Below, in pieces: positions 7,992-15,479 of a stretch of DNA of 61,890 nucleotides. The number at the start of each line of letters is the position of its first letter. Position 1 is the first letter of the stretch. The stretch comes from an uncultured Steroidobacter sp. (GTDB lineage Bacteria > Pseudomonadota > Gammaproteobacteria > Steroidobacterales > Steroidobacteraceae): positions 1 to 61,890 of the forward strand of contig CALLKK010000020.1 in assembly GCA_938008435.1 (NCBI GenBank), read 5' to 3'. The notes beneath the pieces were generated by a model. It saw nothing but the letters and a program-made list of their open reading frames with translations, did no database searches and had not been told where the DNA came from. The position numbers and the translations under genes were made by a program.

Positions 7992-9838
7992 CAGAATCTC
8001 CACTCGACGCTGCCGTAGTAGCCGCGCGTCAGCGCCGGGTAGCCGTAGACCTCCTGATATTCCTTGTCGAGGAGGTTCTCGACGCGCGCCTTGATGGCCA
8101 GATTGCCGAGTTGATAGCTCGCGAACGCGCGTACGATCGTGTAATCGTCCATCGGGCCGGCGGAATCCGTGCGGTCGTACATGCCGCGGACACCGAATCC
8201 GCACGTGAAGTTGTCCGTCACGTTCACCCACGTCGACGCATCGATCGAGTTGCGCGGACGGCGGGTCAGACGTTCGCCCGTGTCGCCGTCCTTGCCTTCC
8301 ATGTAGGTGTAGCCGAAGCGCACGTGCCAAGCGTCCAGAGGTTGCGCCGTCAGCCCGAGCTCCACACCGCTCGTCTCGGCACTGCTACGGTTCTGATACA
8401 TGCCGGTGTACGTGGCGTAGTCCGTGTACACCCAGTCGATCAGATCGTTGAACTCGTTCTCGAAGTACGTCAGGCTCACTGCCACCGTACCGCCCAGGAA
8501 CGACCGATCGACGCCGATGTCCCAACCCGTCGATTCCTCTGGACGCAGATCCGGATTCGGCAGCTGACTCCACGCCGGTACGCCGTAGCGGTCCGACGAG
8601 CCGGGCGCAGAGAAGCCCGTGCCGTACGTCGCACGCACTTTCGTATCGGGTGTCGCCATCCACGCAAGGCCCGTGCGCCAGGTAGTCGCACTGCCGACCG
8701 TTTCGAAATCGTCGTACCGCACGCCCGCGGTCAGGGTCACCGTGTCCGTGACATCGAAGGTGCCCGAGACGAAGCCGGCGAGGATCTTGTCGCCGCTCAG
8801 GTTGTCGTTGATCTGATACTCGGACTCTTCGTAGTTCGCACCGACGACGATCGACAAGCCGCTCGTCGGCGCCCAGGCCGTCTGCCACTCGTAGATCTTG
8901 CGCTCGTTGAGCTGCGAGCTGACGCCCCAGTCGTCGATCCAGTCGTACTCACGCTCGTGGTAGCCGAACACGAACTTCGTCGTGATCGTGTCGGTCATGT
9001 ACCACTCGAGGTACGCCGTCGCGAGCTCGTTGCCCGTCTCTGCCGTGCCGGGCGAGTAGTAGACGAGCGAGCCCGGTGTCTGGAAGGTGGCGTCCTGCTT
9101 GCGGTACGTCAGGCCGATCTCGAGCGAATCCGTGACGTCGTAGCTGAGACGCGCCGAATAGCTCGTGTTGTCGTATTCGTTGAAGTCCCGCTCGTTCGCC
9201 GTCTCGTACAGTCCGGCCGAGACGCTGAAACCGAACGGACCGGCGCTGCCCGTGAGCGCTCCCGACACCACGTGCGTATCGAACGAGCCGCCGGATAGCT
9301 CCACACCGCCCTGCAGCGCGCTGGTGCCCTTCGCGGTGTTCATGACGATGACGCCGCCCATCGCCGCGCTGCCGTACAGCGTGCTCTGCGCACCGCGCAA
9401 CACTTCGATGCGGTCGACGCCTTGCATACCCGAGCCGCCCATGAAAGCGCCGTAGCTCGCCGACCGGTCGTTCATCCGCACACCGTCGACGACGAGCAAG
9501 GTGTGATGCGGATACGCACCGCGAATGTAGATCGATGTATCGGCGCCGACCGCCCCCGTCGCAATCACGCTCACGCCCGATTCCTGAGCGAGCGAGGACT
9601 TCAGGTCCGCCACCTGCATGACCGCCATCTCTTCCAGCGACAGGACGCTCACGCTGCTCGACGTCTGACGCCACTCTTGCGGTGCCCGCGATGCCGACAC
9701 CACGATCTCCTGCAGCTCCTCCTCCATGACGGACGCGTCCTGCGCCTGAGTCTGCGTCGCCGCGAGCAGCGACAGTGCGGTGAGCACTCCCGTGGTGCAA
9801 CGATATGAGGATGTGCGATACAACAGTGCAGGTTTCAT
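7991..9838 (-). CDS. TonB-dependent outer-membrane receptor, no STN domain
   Basis: 615 residues. Signal peptide about residues 1-32 (ends TQTQA), a TonB-box-like segment ELQEIVVSA at 41-49, a plug domain with IYIRGAYPHHTLLVVDG and RIEVLRGAQSTLYGSAAMGG, and a barrel ending in aromatic GSVEWRF. Overall layout is BtuB-like. It is a paralogue of the receptor at 10180-12438 (shared DRYGVPAW.QLPNP and GWD.G.D blocks) but lacks the N-terminal signalling domain, so it is probably the transporter proper. It leads the five-amidase operon, overlapping A5 by TGATG. An inverted repeat lies 63-82 nt upstream. Energy would come from TonB-ExbBD encoded elsewhere. The ligand is unknown. Confidence 0.95.
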   Translation of the reverse strand: MKPALLYRTSSYRCTTGVLTALSLLAATQTQAQDASVMEEELQEIVVSASRAPQEWRQTSSSVSVLSLEEMAVMQVADLKSSLAQESGVSVIATGAVGADTSIYIRGAYPHHTLLVVDGVRMNDRSASYGAFMGGSGMQGVDRIEVLRGAQSTLYGSAAMGGVIVMNTAKGTSALQGGVELSGGSFDTHVVSGALTGSAGPFGFSVSAGLYETANERDFNEYDNTSYSARLSYDVTDSLEIGLTYRKQDATFQTPGSLVYYSPGTAETGNELATAYLEWYMTDTITTKFVFGYHEREYDWIDDWGVSSQLNERKIYEWQTAWAPTSGLSIVVGANYEESEYQINDNLSGDKILAGFVSGTFDVTDTVTLTAGVRYDDFETVGSATTWRTGLAWMATPDTKVRATYGTGFSAPGSSDRYGVPAWSQLPNPDLRPEESTGWDIGVDRSFLGGTVAVSLTYFENEFNDLIDWVYTDYATYTGMYQNRSSAETSGVELGLTAQPLDAWHVRFGYTYMEGKDGDTGERLTRRPRNSIDASTWVNVTDNFTCGFGVRGMYDRTDSAGPMDDYTIVRAFASYQLGNLAIKARVENLLDKEYQEVYGYPALTRGYYGSVEWRF

Positions 9839-10179
9839 ACGAGTCAGCCCTCTTCGCGTAGCAGTAGCGGTTGGTTAGCGCGTCGCCCGAATCAAATTGC
9901 GCGTCTACTAGTTAAGACGCACTGCAAAACAATCTTTGTCATCGACGCGCTCGATGGGCTGTATTCATCTTTGACGTAGCGATTCGAGCGATGACGAACG
10001 CTACGCGCTCATGCAACTGAGCGTTGCATAGACATGCGCGTTAGAGCGCGAGTGCACGATCTGCCTTCGAGAAGGGGATTGGCTTGCGAGACTTCAGCGT
10101 TCGACCGCCTGCGGCCTCATGAACGCGAAACATGATTCGCCGTCTGGCGCGAGATGAGCTGCTTGCCTGGCGCAGGCGT
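9839..10179. other. Intergenic region between the two receptors (likely promoter of receptor-amidase operon)
   Basis: No gene is supported in these 341 bases. They hold three inverted repeats: GCGTCT-8-AGACGC at 9901-9920, GTAGCG/CGCTAC arms at 9976-9981 and 9999-10004, and ATGCAAC-5-GTTGCAT at 10011-10029. The last two could end the upstream receptor transcript or mark operators. The gap is the only large break in the minus-strand cluster, so a second promoter for the receptor and amidase genes is likely here. Confidence 0.5.
9901..9920. promoter_or_regulatory. Inverted repeat upstream of the receptor-amidase operon
   Basis: GCGTCT and AGACGC arms flank an 8-nt spacer, 63 bases upstream of the receptor start. 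In the direction of transcription the segment begins GTGCGTCTT, a 9-mer that also occurs, same orientation, upstream of the ECF sigma gene. It could be a sigma recognition element or an operator. Nothing more can be shown. Confidence 0.3.
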
Positions 10180-12438
10180 TCAGAACTTCCATTCCACACT
10201 GCCGTGAACGCCGCGCGGCAGCGATCGATAGCCATAGACCTCTTCGTAGGTCGCGTCGAACAGATTCTCGACCCGCGCACGGATCGAGAGCTGGTCGCTC
10301 ACCTTCCAGCTACTGAACAATCGCACTACGGTGTAATCGCGGATGGGCCCGACTTCATGGACTCGATCCCACACGCCACGCACGCCGAAGCCGATCAGCC
10401 AATTCGGCGACAGCTCGAACCAGCTCGATAGATCGAGCGAGTGACGCGGCCGCCAGCTCAAGCGTTCGCCGCTGCTCGTCTCGGAGCTTTCGAGGTAGGT
10501 GTAGCCCAACCGCGCTTGCCAAGCAGGCGCCATGCGGACCGCCGCGCCAAGCTCATACCCCTGAGTCAGCGCTCGTCCACGGTTCACGAACATGCCTTCG
10601 CGCGTGATCGGGTCCAGCTCGACCCAATCGATCAAGCGCTCGAAGCGGTTTTCGAAGTAGGTGACGGTCAAGCTCAGCCGCTCGCCAGCGAGTGCGTGAT
10701 CGATCCCCACGTCCCAGCCGCGCGAGACCTCGGGCAATAGCCCAGGGTTCGGCAGTTGCCCCCATGCCGGTACGCCGTATCGATCCGCCGATCCCGGCGC
10801 CGCGAATCCGGTACCGAAAGTGGCGCGCAGCTTCGTGTACGCCAGAGCGTTCCACGCGACGCCGGTGCGCCAGGTCAAGGCATCGCCCACCGATGCAAAG
10901 TCGTCGTAACGAATTCCTGCGTTCAGGGTCACCTCGTCGGTCACGGCAACGACACCGGAAATGAAGGCGGCGGTGATCTCCTCGCGCGTTTGGAAGCCGT
11001 TCACCTCGTAATCGGAGCGCTCCTGATTGACGCCGGCAACGACTTCCACGACCTCCCCGTGACGCCAAGCCGTCTGCCAATCGACAATCAGACGTTCGTT
11101 GAGCTGCGCGCTCGGCGAATCGCCTCGCCAGAGATATTCGCGGCGGTGCAGTCCCACGACGACGCGCGAGTCGATCATCTCGGCGCTCTCCCAGCTCGCA
11201 TAGAGCGTCGCGAGCTGATTGGAAGTCGTTGCCACTCCCTTCTCCGGACGCATCCGTGAACCGAGCGCCGCGTATTCGCCCTGCTGGCCGCGGAACGTTG
11301 CACCGAACCTCAGGCCTGCCGCCGCCGTAGTCCCCAAATGCGCGGCATAGCTCGAGCTGTCGAATTCGTTGCCGGGCCAATCGTTCGCCGTCCGATAGCC
11401 GCTTGCTGCAAAGCTGTAATCGAACGCATCTTGTTCGCCGCTCAGTGCGCCCGACACCGCATACGTATCGAAAGAGCCGCTCGACAGCTTCACATTGCCG
11501 TGCAATTCATCGGAGCCGCGCATCGTGTTCATCAGGACGACACCGCCGATCGCGGCGCTGCCGTACATCGGGCTCTGCGGTCCCCGCAGCACTTCGATGC
11601 GATTGATTCCGCCCAGATCGGCGTAACTCATGAAGGCGTTGTAGTTTGCCGCGCGGTCGTTCATCCGCACGCCATCGACAATCAATAGGGTGTGATGCGG
11701 ATAGGCGCCGCGTACGAACACATAGGTTTCTCCGCCGACGGCGCCGGTCGTCACGACCGTGACGCCCGGCTGCTGTCCGAGCGCGGTTTTCAAGTCGTCG
11801 ATCTGTTGAACGGCCGCGTCCTCGATCGAGATCACGCTGACATCGCTTGCGGTGCGATCGATGTCGAGCGGCGTGCGCGATGCGGAGACGACGATCGAAT
11901 CGATCGCCGTCTCCCCGTCTGCCATCTGCGCGCCTGCGTTCGCCGGAATGTCGCGTCCGGCGCGTCCTGAACGGGAAGCCAGGCCCCAAACGCCCCGCGA
12001 GCTTCCCTGCATCGGACCGACGAGCCACACACCTTTCGCGCTGCGCCGATAGCCGATGCCGGTGGACTGCAACATGCGTTGCAGCGCTTCATCGGCAGTC
12101 ATGCGACCGCTGACGGCGTTGGAGAGCGCGTCACCGAGCGCTGCTCTGTCGAACGACAACGGTTGCTGCACCTGTTGCGCGAAGCGTTGCAGCGCCTCGG
12201 CAAGCGGCATCGCGGGAATATCGAATGTGAGGAGCTCGGCGCGCGGAGCCTTCCATGCGGCGTCGTCCCGGGATGGCGCAGCCGCGTGCGTCAAGAGCGC
12301 AGAGATTGAGAGTAGAACGACGCCGGTCGCGTGAATCGCGGCCCGACCAAGACCAATCGGCAGCAAAGCCCGATGCTGCACTGGCGTCCGTGAGGATGGC
12401 GTGCGGACCTTCCTTGCAGGTAAGCCGCACCTTTTCAT
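10180..12438 (-). CDS. FecA-type TonB-dependent receptor/transducer with STN domain
   Basis: 752 residues from the ATG at 12438, preceded by AGGGCGG and 7 bases after the FecR stop; a longer frame to 12522 would overlap fecR. After a long signal region ending near LLTHAAA comes an STN domain (TFDIPAMPLAEALQRFAQQ through GIGYRRSAKGVWLVG), the mark of receptors that signal to FecR. Then a TonB-box-like segment (SIVVSASRTPLD), plug (VFVRGAYPHHTLLIVDG) and barrel ending GSVEWKF. The barrel is homologous to the adjacent receptor. By analogy with FecA, ligand binding would be relayed through FecR to the ECF sigma factor. It is likely the sensor of the amidase locus. Confidence 0.94.
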   Translation of the reverse strand: MKRCGLPARKVRTPSSRTPVQHRALLPIGLGRAAIHATGVVLLSISALLTHAAAPSRDDAAWKAPRAELLTFDIPAMPLAEALQRFAQQVQQPLSFDRAALGDALSNAVSGRMTADEALQRMLQSTGIGYRRSAKGVWLVGPMQGSSRGVWGLASRSGRAGRDIPANAGAQMADGETAIDSIVVSASRTPLDIDRTASDVSVISIEDAAVQQIDDLKTALGQQPGVTVVTTGAVGGETYVFVRGAYPHHTLLIVDGVRMNDRAANYNAFMSYADLGGINRIEVLRGPQSPMYGSAAIGGVVLMNTMRGSDELHGNVKLSSGSFDTYAVSGALSGEQDAFDYSFAASGYRTANDWPGNEFDSSSYAAHLGTTAAAGLRFGATFRGQQGEYAALGSRMRPEKGVATTSNQLATLYASWESAEMIDSRVVVGLHRREYLWRGDSPSAQLNERLIVDWQTAWRHGEVVEVVAGVNQERSDYEVNGFQTREEITAAFISGVVAVTDEVTLNAGIRYDDFASVGDALTWRTGVAWNALAYTKLRATFGTGFAAPGSADRYGVPAWGQLPNPGLLPEVSRGWDVGIDHALAGERLSLTVTYFENRFERLIDWVELDPITREGMFVNRGRALTQGYELGAAVRMAPAWQARLGYTYLESSETSSGERLSWRPRHSLDLSSWFELSPNWLIGFGVRGVWDRVHEVGPIRDYTVVRLFSSWKVSDQLSIRARVENLFDATYEEVYGYRSLPRGVHGSVEWKF

Positions 12439-12445
12439 TGCCGCC

Positions 12446-13474
12446 CTATGGAGATGTCCCGCTGACGAACACCACTCGTCCGTCGCTCGTCGTAGCGCGC
12501 ACCGGGAAGATGCCCGTAACACCCTCGACGAATGCTTCAGTATCGCCGGCGGTGAAGGTGCCGCTGATGCGGATGCGACCCGCAGCGGCGTCGCCGACCT
12601 GCAAGGTCACGACGCTATAGCGATTCATACGTTCCACCGCGGTCGCCAGCGTCTCGTCGTCGAAGGAAATCTGACCTGCTTCCCACGCGAGCGACGCTGC
12701 CCGATCGACGCCGCGCAGCTCGATGCTGTCGCCGTGAATGGATGCGATCAGCGCGCGCCCCGGCGTGAGTTGCGTGCGTTGCCGCGATTCTTGGCCGCGC
12801 GCCGCGGCTTCACGCAGCACCTCGACGCTGCCTTCGTAAAGGATCACTTGAACCTGCGAGCTCAAGAGCTCGACGCTGAACTCCGTTCCTGTCGCGACGA
12901 CCTTGCGATTGGCGACGTCGACGGTGAAGGGGCGGCGCGCATCGTGAGCAACGGAGAATCTCGCGCGACCGCGTACCAGGCGCAGCTCACGCTTGCCGCC
13001 GCTGTAGCGCACCTCGACGCGCGTCTGCGAGTCGAGCGAGACGGACGAGCCGTCCTGCAATACGACGACACGTCGCTCGCCCAGCGCCGTCTCGTAAGTG
13101 TCCGGGGCGAAGCCGACCCAAAGCGACACGAGGATGGCCACGAGGGTGACCGCCGCGACGAGTCCGAAAATCATCTGGCGCTGAGCATTGCGCGCCTTCG
13201 TGGTGGCCTGGGCGGCATGGAAGCGATCGAGCGCATCCCGTCGCATCGTGAGCAGCTCTGGATCGAGCGGCTGGATGCCGAAGGACTGCCAGGCGCTCGC
13301 GACACGCTCAAAGGCGCGTGCATTGGCCGGATGCTCAGCCAGCCACGCCTCGAACTCGCGGCGCACGCTCGCAGAAATGCTCTGTTCGGCCAGTCGAATA
13401 CACCACTCGCTCGCAGTCTCGATTCGCTCGACCTCCTCGCGTTCGTGCTCGTAGCCCCCCAACTCCAAAGTCAT
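12446..13474 (-). CDS. fecR: FecR-type anti-sigma factor / sigma regulator
   Basis: 342 residues. Residues 1-100 form the cytoplasmic N-terminal domain (ASEWCIRLAE, FEAWLAEHPANARAFERVASAW) that binds the sigma factor. One membrane segment lies at about 101-122 (MIFGLVAAVTLVAILVSLWVGF). A periplasmic FecR domain follows (DGSSVSLDSQTRVEVRYSG, VVATGTEFSVEL), and the C-terminal part (ISFDDETLATAVERMNRYS) would meet the receptor STN domain. The start overlaps the sigma stop as ATGA, and the receptor follows 7 bases later: the classic sigma-FecR-receptor operon order. The family name is firm; the symbol is by type only, since nothing shows iron citrate as the signal. Confidence 0.94.
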   Translation of the reverse strand: MTLELGGYEHEREEVERIETASEWCIRLAEQSISASVRREFEAWLAEHPANARAFERVASAWQSFGIQPLDPELLTMRRDALDRFHAAQATTKARNAQRQMIFGLVAAVTLVAILVSLWVGFAPDTYETALGERRVVVLQDGSSVSLDSQTRVEVRYSGGKRELRLVRGRARFSVAHDARRPFTVDVANRKVVATGTEFSVELLSSQVQVILYEGSVEVLREAAARGQESRQRTQLTPGRALIASIHGDSIELRGVDRAASLAWEAGQISFDDETLATAVERMNRYSVVTLQVGDAAAGRIRISGTFTAGDTEAFVEGVTGIFPVRATTSDGRVVFVSGTSP

Positions 13475-13995
13475 GCGCCTCCCCTGACCCTCAACGTGAT
13501 GTGCGCCATGGCGCGTGCCAAATGGCGCTCGAGCGTGCTCAACGAGATGTCGAACGCCTGCGCGATCTCGCGCTTGTCGACGTTCTCGATCCGATACAGC
13601 ACGAAAATGTCCCGTGTGAGCTCCGGCAGCTCGCTCAGCGCGGCCGCCAAGCTATCGAGCGACTCACGTCCGGCCACGACTCGCAACGGATCGAGGAAAT
13701 CGACCCCGACATCGTCGGCGGCGAGCGCCTCGGATCGGTGCGCAACGCGCACTTTCTCGCGTCGGCTGCGGTCACGTAACAGATTGACCGCCATGCGAAA
13801 GACATAGGCCTCGGGCGACTGCACCTGCGCGGCTTCCTTGGTCGCCAGTCGAATGAACACCTCCTGGATCATGTCCTCGGCCTCGGCATGGCTGCCAAGC
13901 CGTCTCAGGAAGAAGGCCATCAGCGCCGGACGAAAGCGCCGATTCAATTGCTCTAACGAAAGATCCGCATCGACCTCAGGACACGCTGCGTACAA
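13471..13995 (-). CDS. ECF sigma factor, FecI-like (TTG start favoured)
   Basis: Extracytoplasmic-function sigma factor. Region 2 is seen in RFRPALMAFFLRRLGS, AEDMIQEVFIRLA and AYVFRMAVNLLRD. Region 4 is in LPELTRDIFVLYRIENVDKREIA and ISLSTLERHLARAMAHI. The ATG-initiated frame begins at 14220 (249 residues), but its first 75 residues show no family features. A TTG at 13995 gives 174 residues, the usual ECF size, and is preceded by GGGAGAG five bases upstream, so I prefer it. The 3' end overlaps fecR by ATGA. It probably transcribes the receptor and amidase genes when released by FecR. Confidence 0.9.
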   Translation of the reverse strand: MYAACPEVDADLSLEQLNRRFRPALMAFFLRRLGSHAEAEDMIQEVFIRLATKEAAQVQSPEAYVFRMAVNLLRDRSRREKVRVAHRSEALAADDVGVDFLDPLRVVAGRESLDSLAAALSELPELTRDIFVLYRIENVDKREIAQAFDISLSTLERHLARAMAHITLRVRGGA

Positions 13996-14366
13996 GAAAG
14001 CTCTCCCGCAGTTCCCCCTAGCACTGAAAAAATCCTGATAGTGGTTTTCAATCCGTCGGCTGGTCGACCGCCACGCTGTTCGTATTGGTGCGTGAATGGC
14101 CGCGGCGTGTCCTATGCAGGAACGATGCCGAACAGCGGATTGAAACCGGGGAATCACAGCGTCGTGCGAAATCTCGTCGTCGTTATCCCAGAAGACGCAC
14201 GAACTTAGCGTCTTAGTCACACGGCGCGCTCAACAGCGCCAGAAATCGGCCGCCGTTCACACTGCATCGTCACGGAACAGCCGGACTCAACGTCAGCACC
14301 GTTGCGGTGCGTGAGACTCACCGCTCGTTCGATGCGAGTGCATGAATCGGCGCTCCCGCACTCGAA
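13996..14366. other. Divergent intergenic region between sigma operon and efflux operon
   Basis: 371 bases separate the preferred sigma start from the plus-strand adaptor gene. An inverted repeat AAGACGC-9-GCGTCTT lies at 14192-14214. Promoters for both directions should be here, but no convincing -35/-10 pair was identified. If the ATG at 14220 is the true sigma start, most of this region is coding. Confidence 0.5.
14192..14214. promoter_or_regulatory. Inverted repeat upstream of the sigma operon
   Basis: Seven-base arms AAGACGC and GCGTCTT with a 9-nt spacer. On the minus strand it contains GTGCGTCTT, shared with the inverted repeat upstream of the receptor-amidase operon. A common regulator or sigma site is possible, but a 9-base match can arise by chance in 62 kb. 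Confidence 0.3.
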
Positions 14367-15479
14367 ATGACGAATTTGGCGCTCCGGTGCGTCATTACCA
14401 ATGTGAGACCCGTAAAGACAGCCATAGCCGGCCTCGTCGCCGTCGCCTTGCTTGCCGCCGCGTACCAGTACCGGAGCCAAACCAAGAGCCAAGCCCCCGC
14501 CGCGTCGCGCACGATGACCGCCGCGGTGTCGGTGCGAACGGCGGAAGTCACGCTGCAGACCATGGACGCCACGGTGCAATCCAGGGGCACGGTACAAGCG
14601 AATGAATTCGTCGAGATCACAGCGCAAGTCGCAGCCCGCGTGACGGCCATCCACTTCAAGGAAGGCTCATATGTAGAGCGCGGCGCCACCCTCGTCGAGC
14701 TCGACAGCGCCGAAGCGCGCGCCGAGCTCGCGGAGGCCGAAGCGGCCTACGCGAACAGCAAGAGCTTCTATGAGCGCAGCCGCGCACTCGAAGTCGCCGC
14801 CGCAGTCTCCCAGTCGCAGCTTCAGCAGCTCGAAGCCAACCTGCTCCGCGATGAGGCACGTGTCGCCGCAGCTCGTGCGCGGCTGGCCAATCACGTGATC
14901 AAGGCGCCGTTCAGCGGGTTCGTCGGCTTGCGGCGCGTGAGCGTCGGCGCCTTCGTCACGGCAGGCACGACGATCACGACGCTCGACGACATCTCGCGCG
15001 TGAAGATCGACTTTTCCGTACCTGAGTTCGCATTGCCCGCCTTGCAGCCCGGGCTCGAAGTCGTGGCCAGCTCGCCCGTCTATCCCGGACGTTCGTTTGT
15101 CGGCCACGTCGATGGCATCGATCCCCGTCTCGATGCCTCGACGCGCTCGATTCGCATTCGCGCAAGCTTTCCCAATGCGGATCGAGCGCTCGCACCCGGC
15201 ATGTTCATGGCCGTTGCGCTGGTGCGTGAACGATTCTCCGCGCCGGTCGTGCTGGAAAGCGCCGTGATTCCCGAACAGGGAAAGCAGTACGTCTTTGTCG
15301 TCGACGGCACGATCGCCGCGCGCCGCCAGATCGAGCTGGGGCAGCGCGAACCGGGCCGTGTGCAAGTGCTCTCGGGCTTGCTTCCCGGCGAACGCGTCGT
15401 CATCGACGGTGCACTCAAGCTGCGTGACGGCGCGGCGGTGAAGGACGTTGCCGTCGACACCGCGGAGCCGCTCACGTGA
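14367..15479 (+). CDS. RND efflux periplasmic adaptor (membrane fusion protein)
   Basis: 370 residues, HlyD/AcrA family. An N-terminal hydrophobic anchor or signal (VKTAIAGLVAVALLAAAYQY) is followed by a lipoyl-type half (AQVAARVTAIHFKEGSYVERGATLVELDSA), a short coiled-coil hairpin (AEAEAAYANSKSFYERSRAL), the second lipoyl half (NHVIKAPFSGFVGLRRVSVGAFV) and beta-barrel/MP domains (PGMFMAVALVRERFSAPVVLESAVIPEQG). A GTG at 14403 is an alternative start. The stop overlaps the GTG start of the RND gene (GTGA), so the two are coupled. It would bridge the pump to an outer-membrane channel, which is not encoded in this window. Confidence 0.93.
   Translation: MTNLALRCVITNVRPVKTAIAGLVAVALLAAAYQYRSQTKSQAPAASRTMTAAVSVRTAEVTLQTMDATVQSRGTVQANEFVEITAQVAARVTAIHFKEGSYVERGATLVELDSAEARAELAEAEAAYANSKSFYERSRALEVAAAVSQSQLQQLEANLLRDEARVAAARARLANHVIKAPFSGFVGLRRVSVGAFVTAGTTITTLDDISRVKIDFSVPEFALPALQPGLEVVASSPVYPGRSFVGHVDGIDPRLDASTRSIRIRASFPNADRALAPGMFMAVALVRERFSAPVVLESAVIPEQGKQYVFVVDGTIAARRQIELGQREPGRVQVLSGLLPGERVVIDGALKLRDGAAVKDVAVDTAEPLT

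Noticed and set aside
6288..8330. A 680-residue form of amidase A5 starting at 8330.
   Set aside because: The extra 113 residues lie wholly inside the receptor gene in another frame; the TGATG overlap and signal peptide support the start at 7991.
10180..13995. A plain iron(III)-citrate uptake locus.
   Set aside because: The regulators are of the Fec type, but no iron transporter genes follow, and the linked operon encodes amidases.
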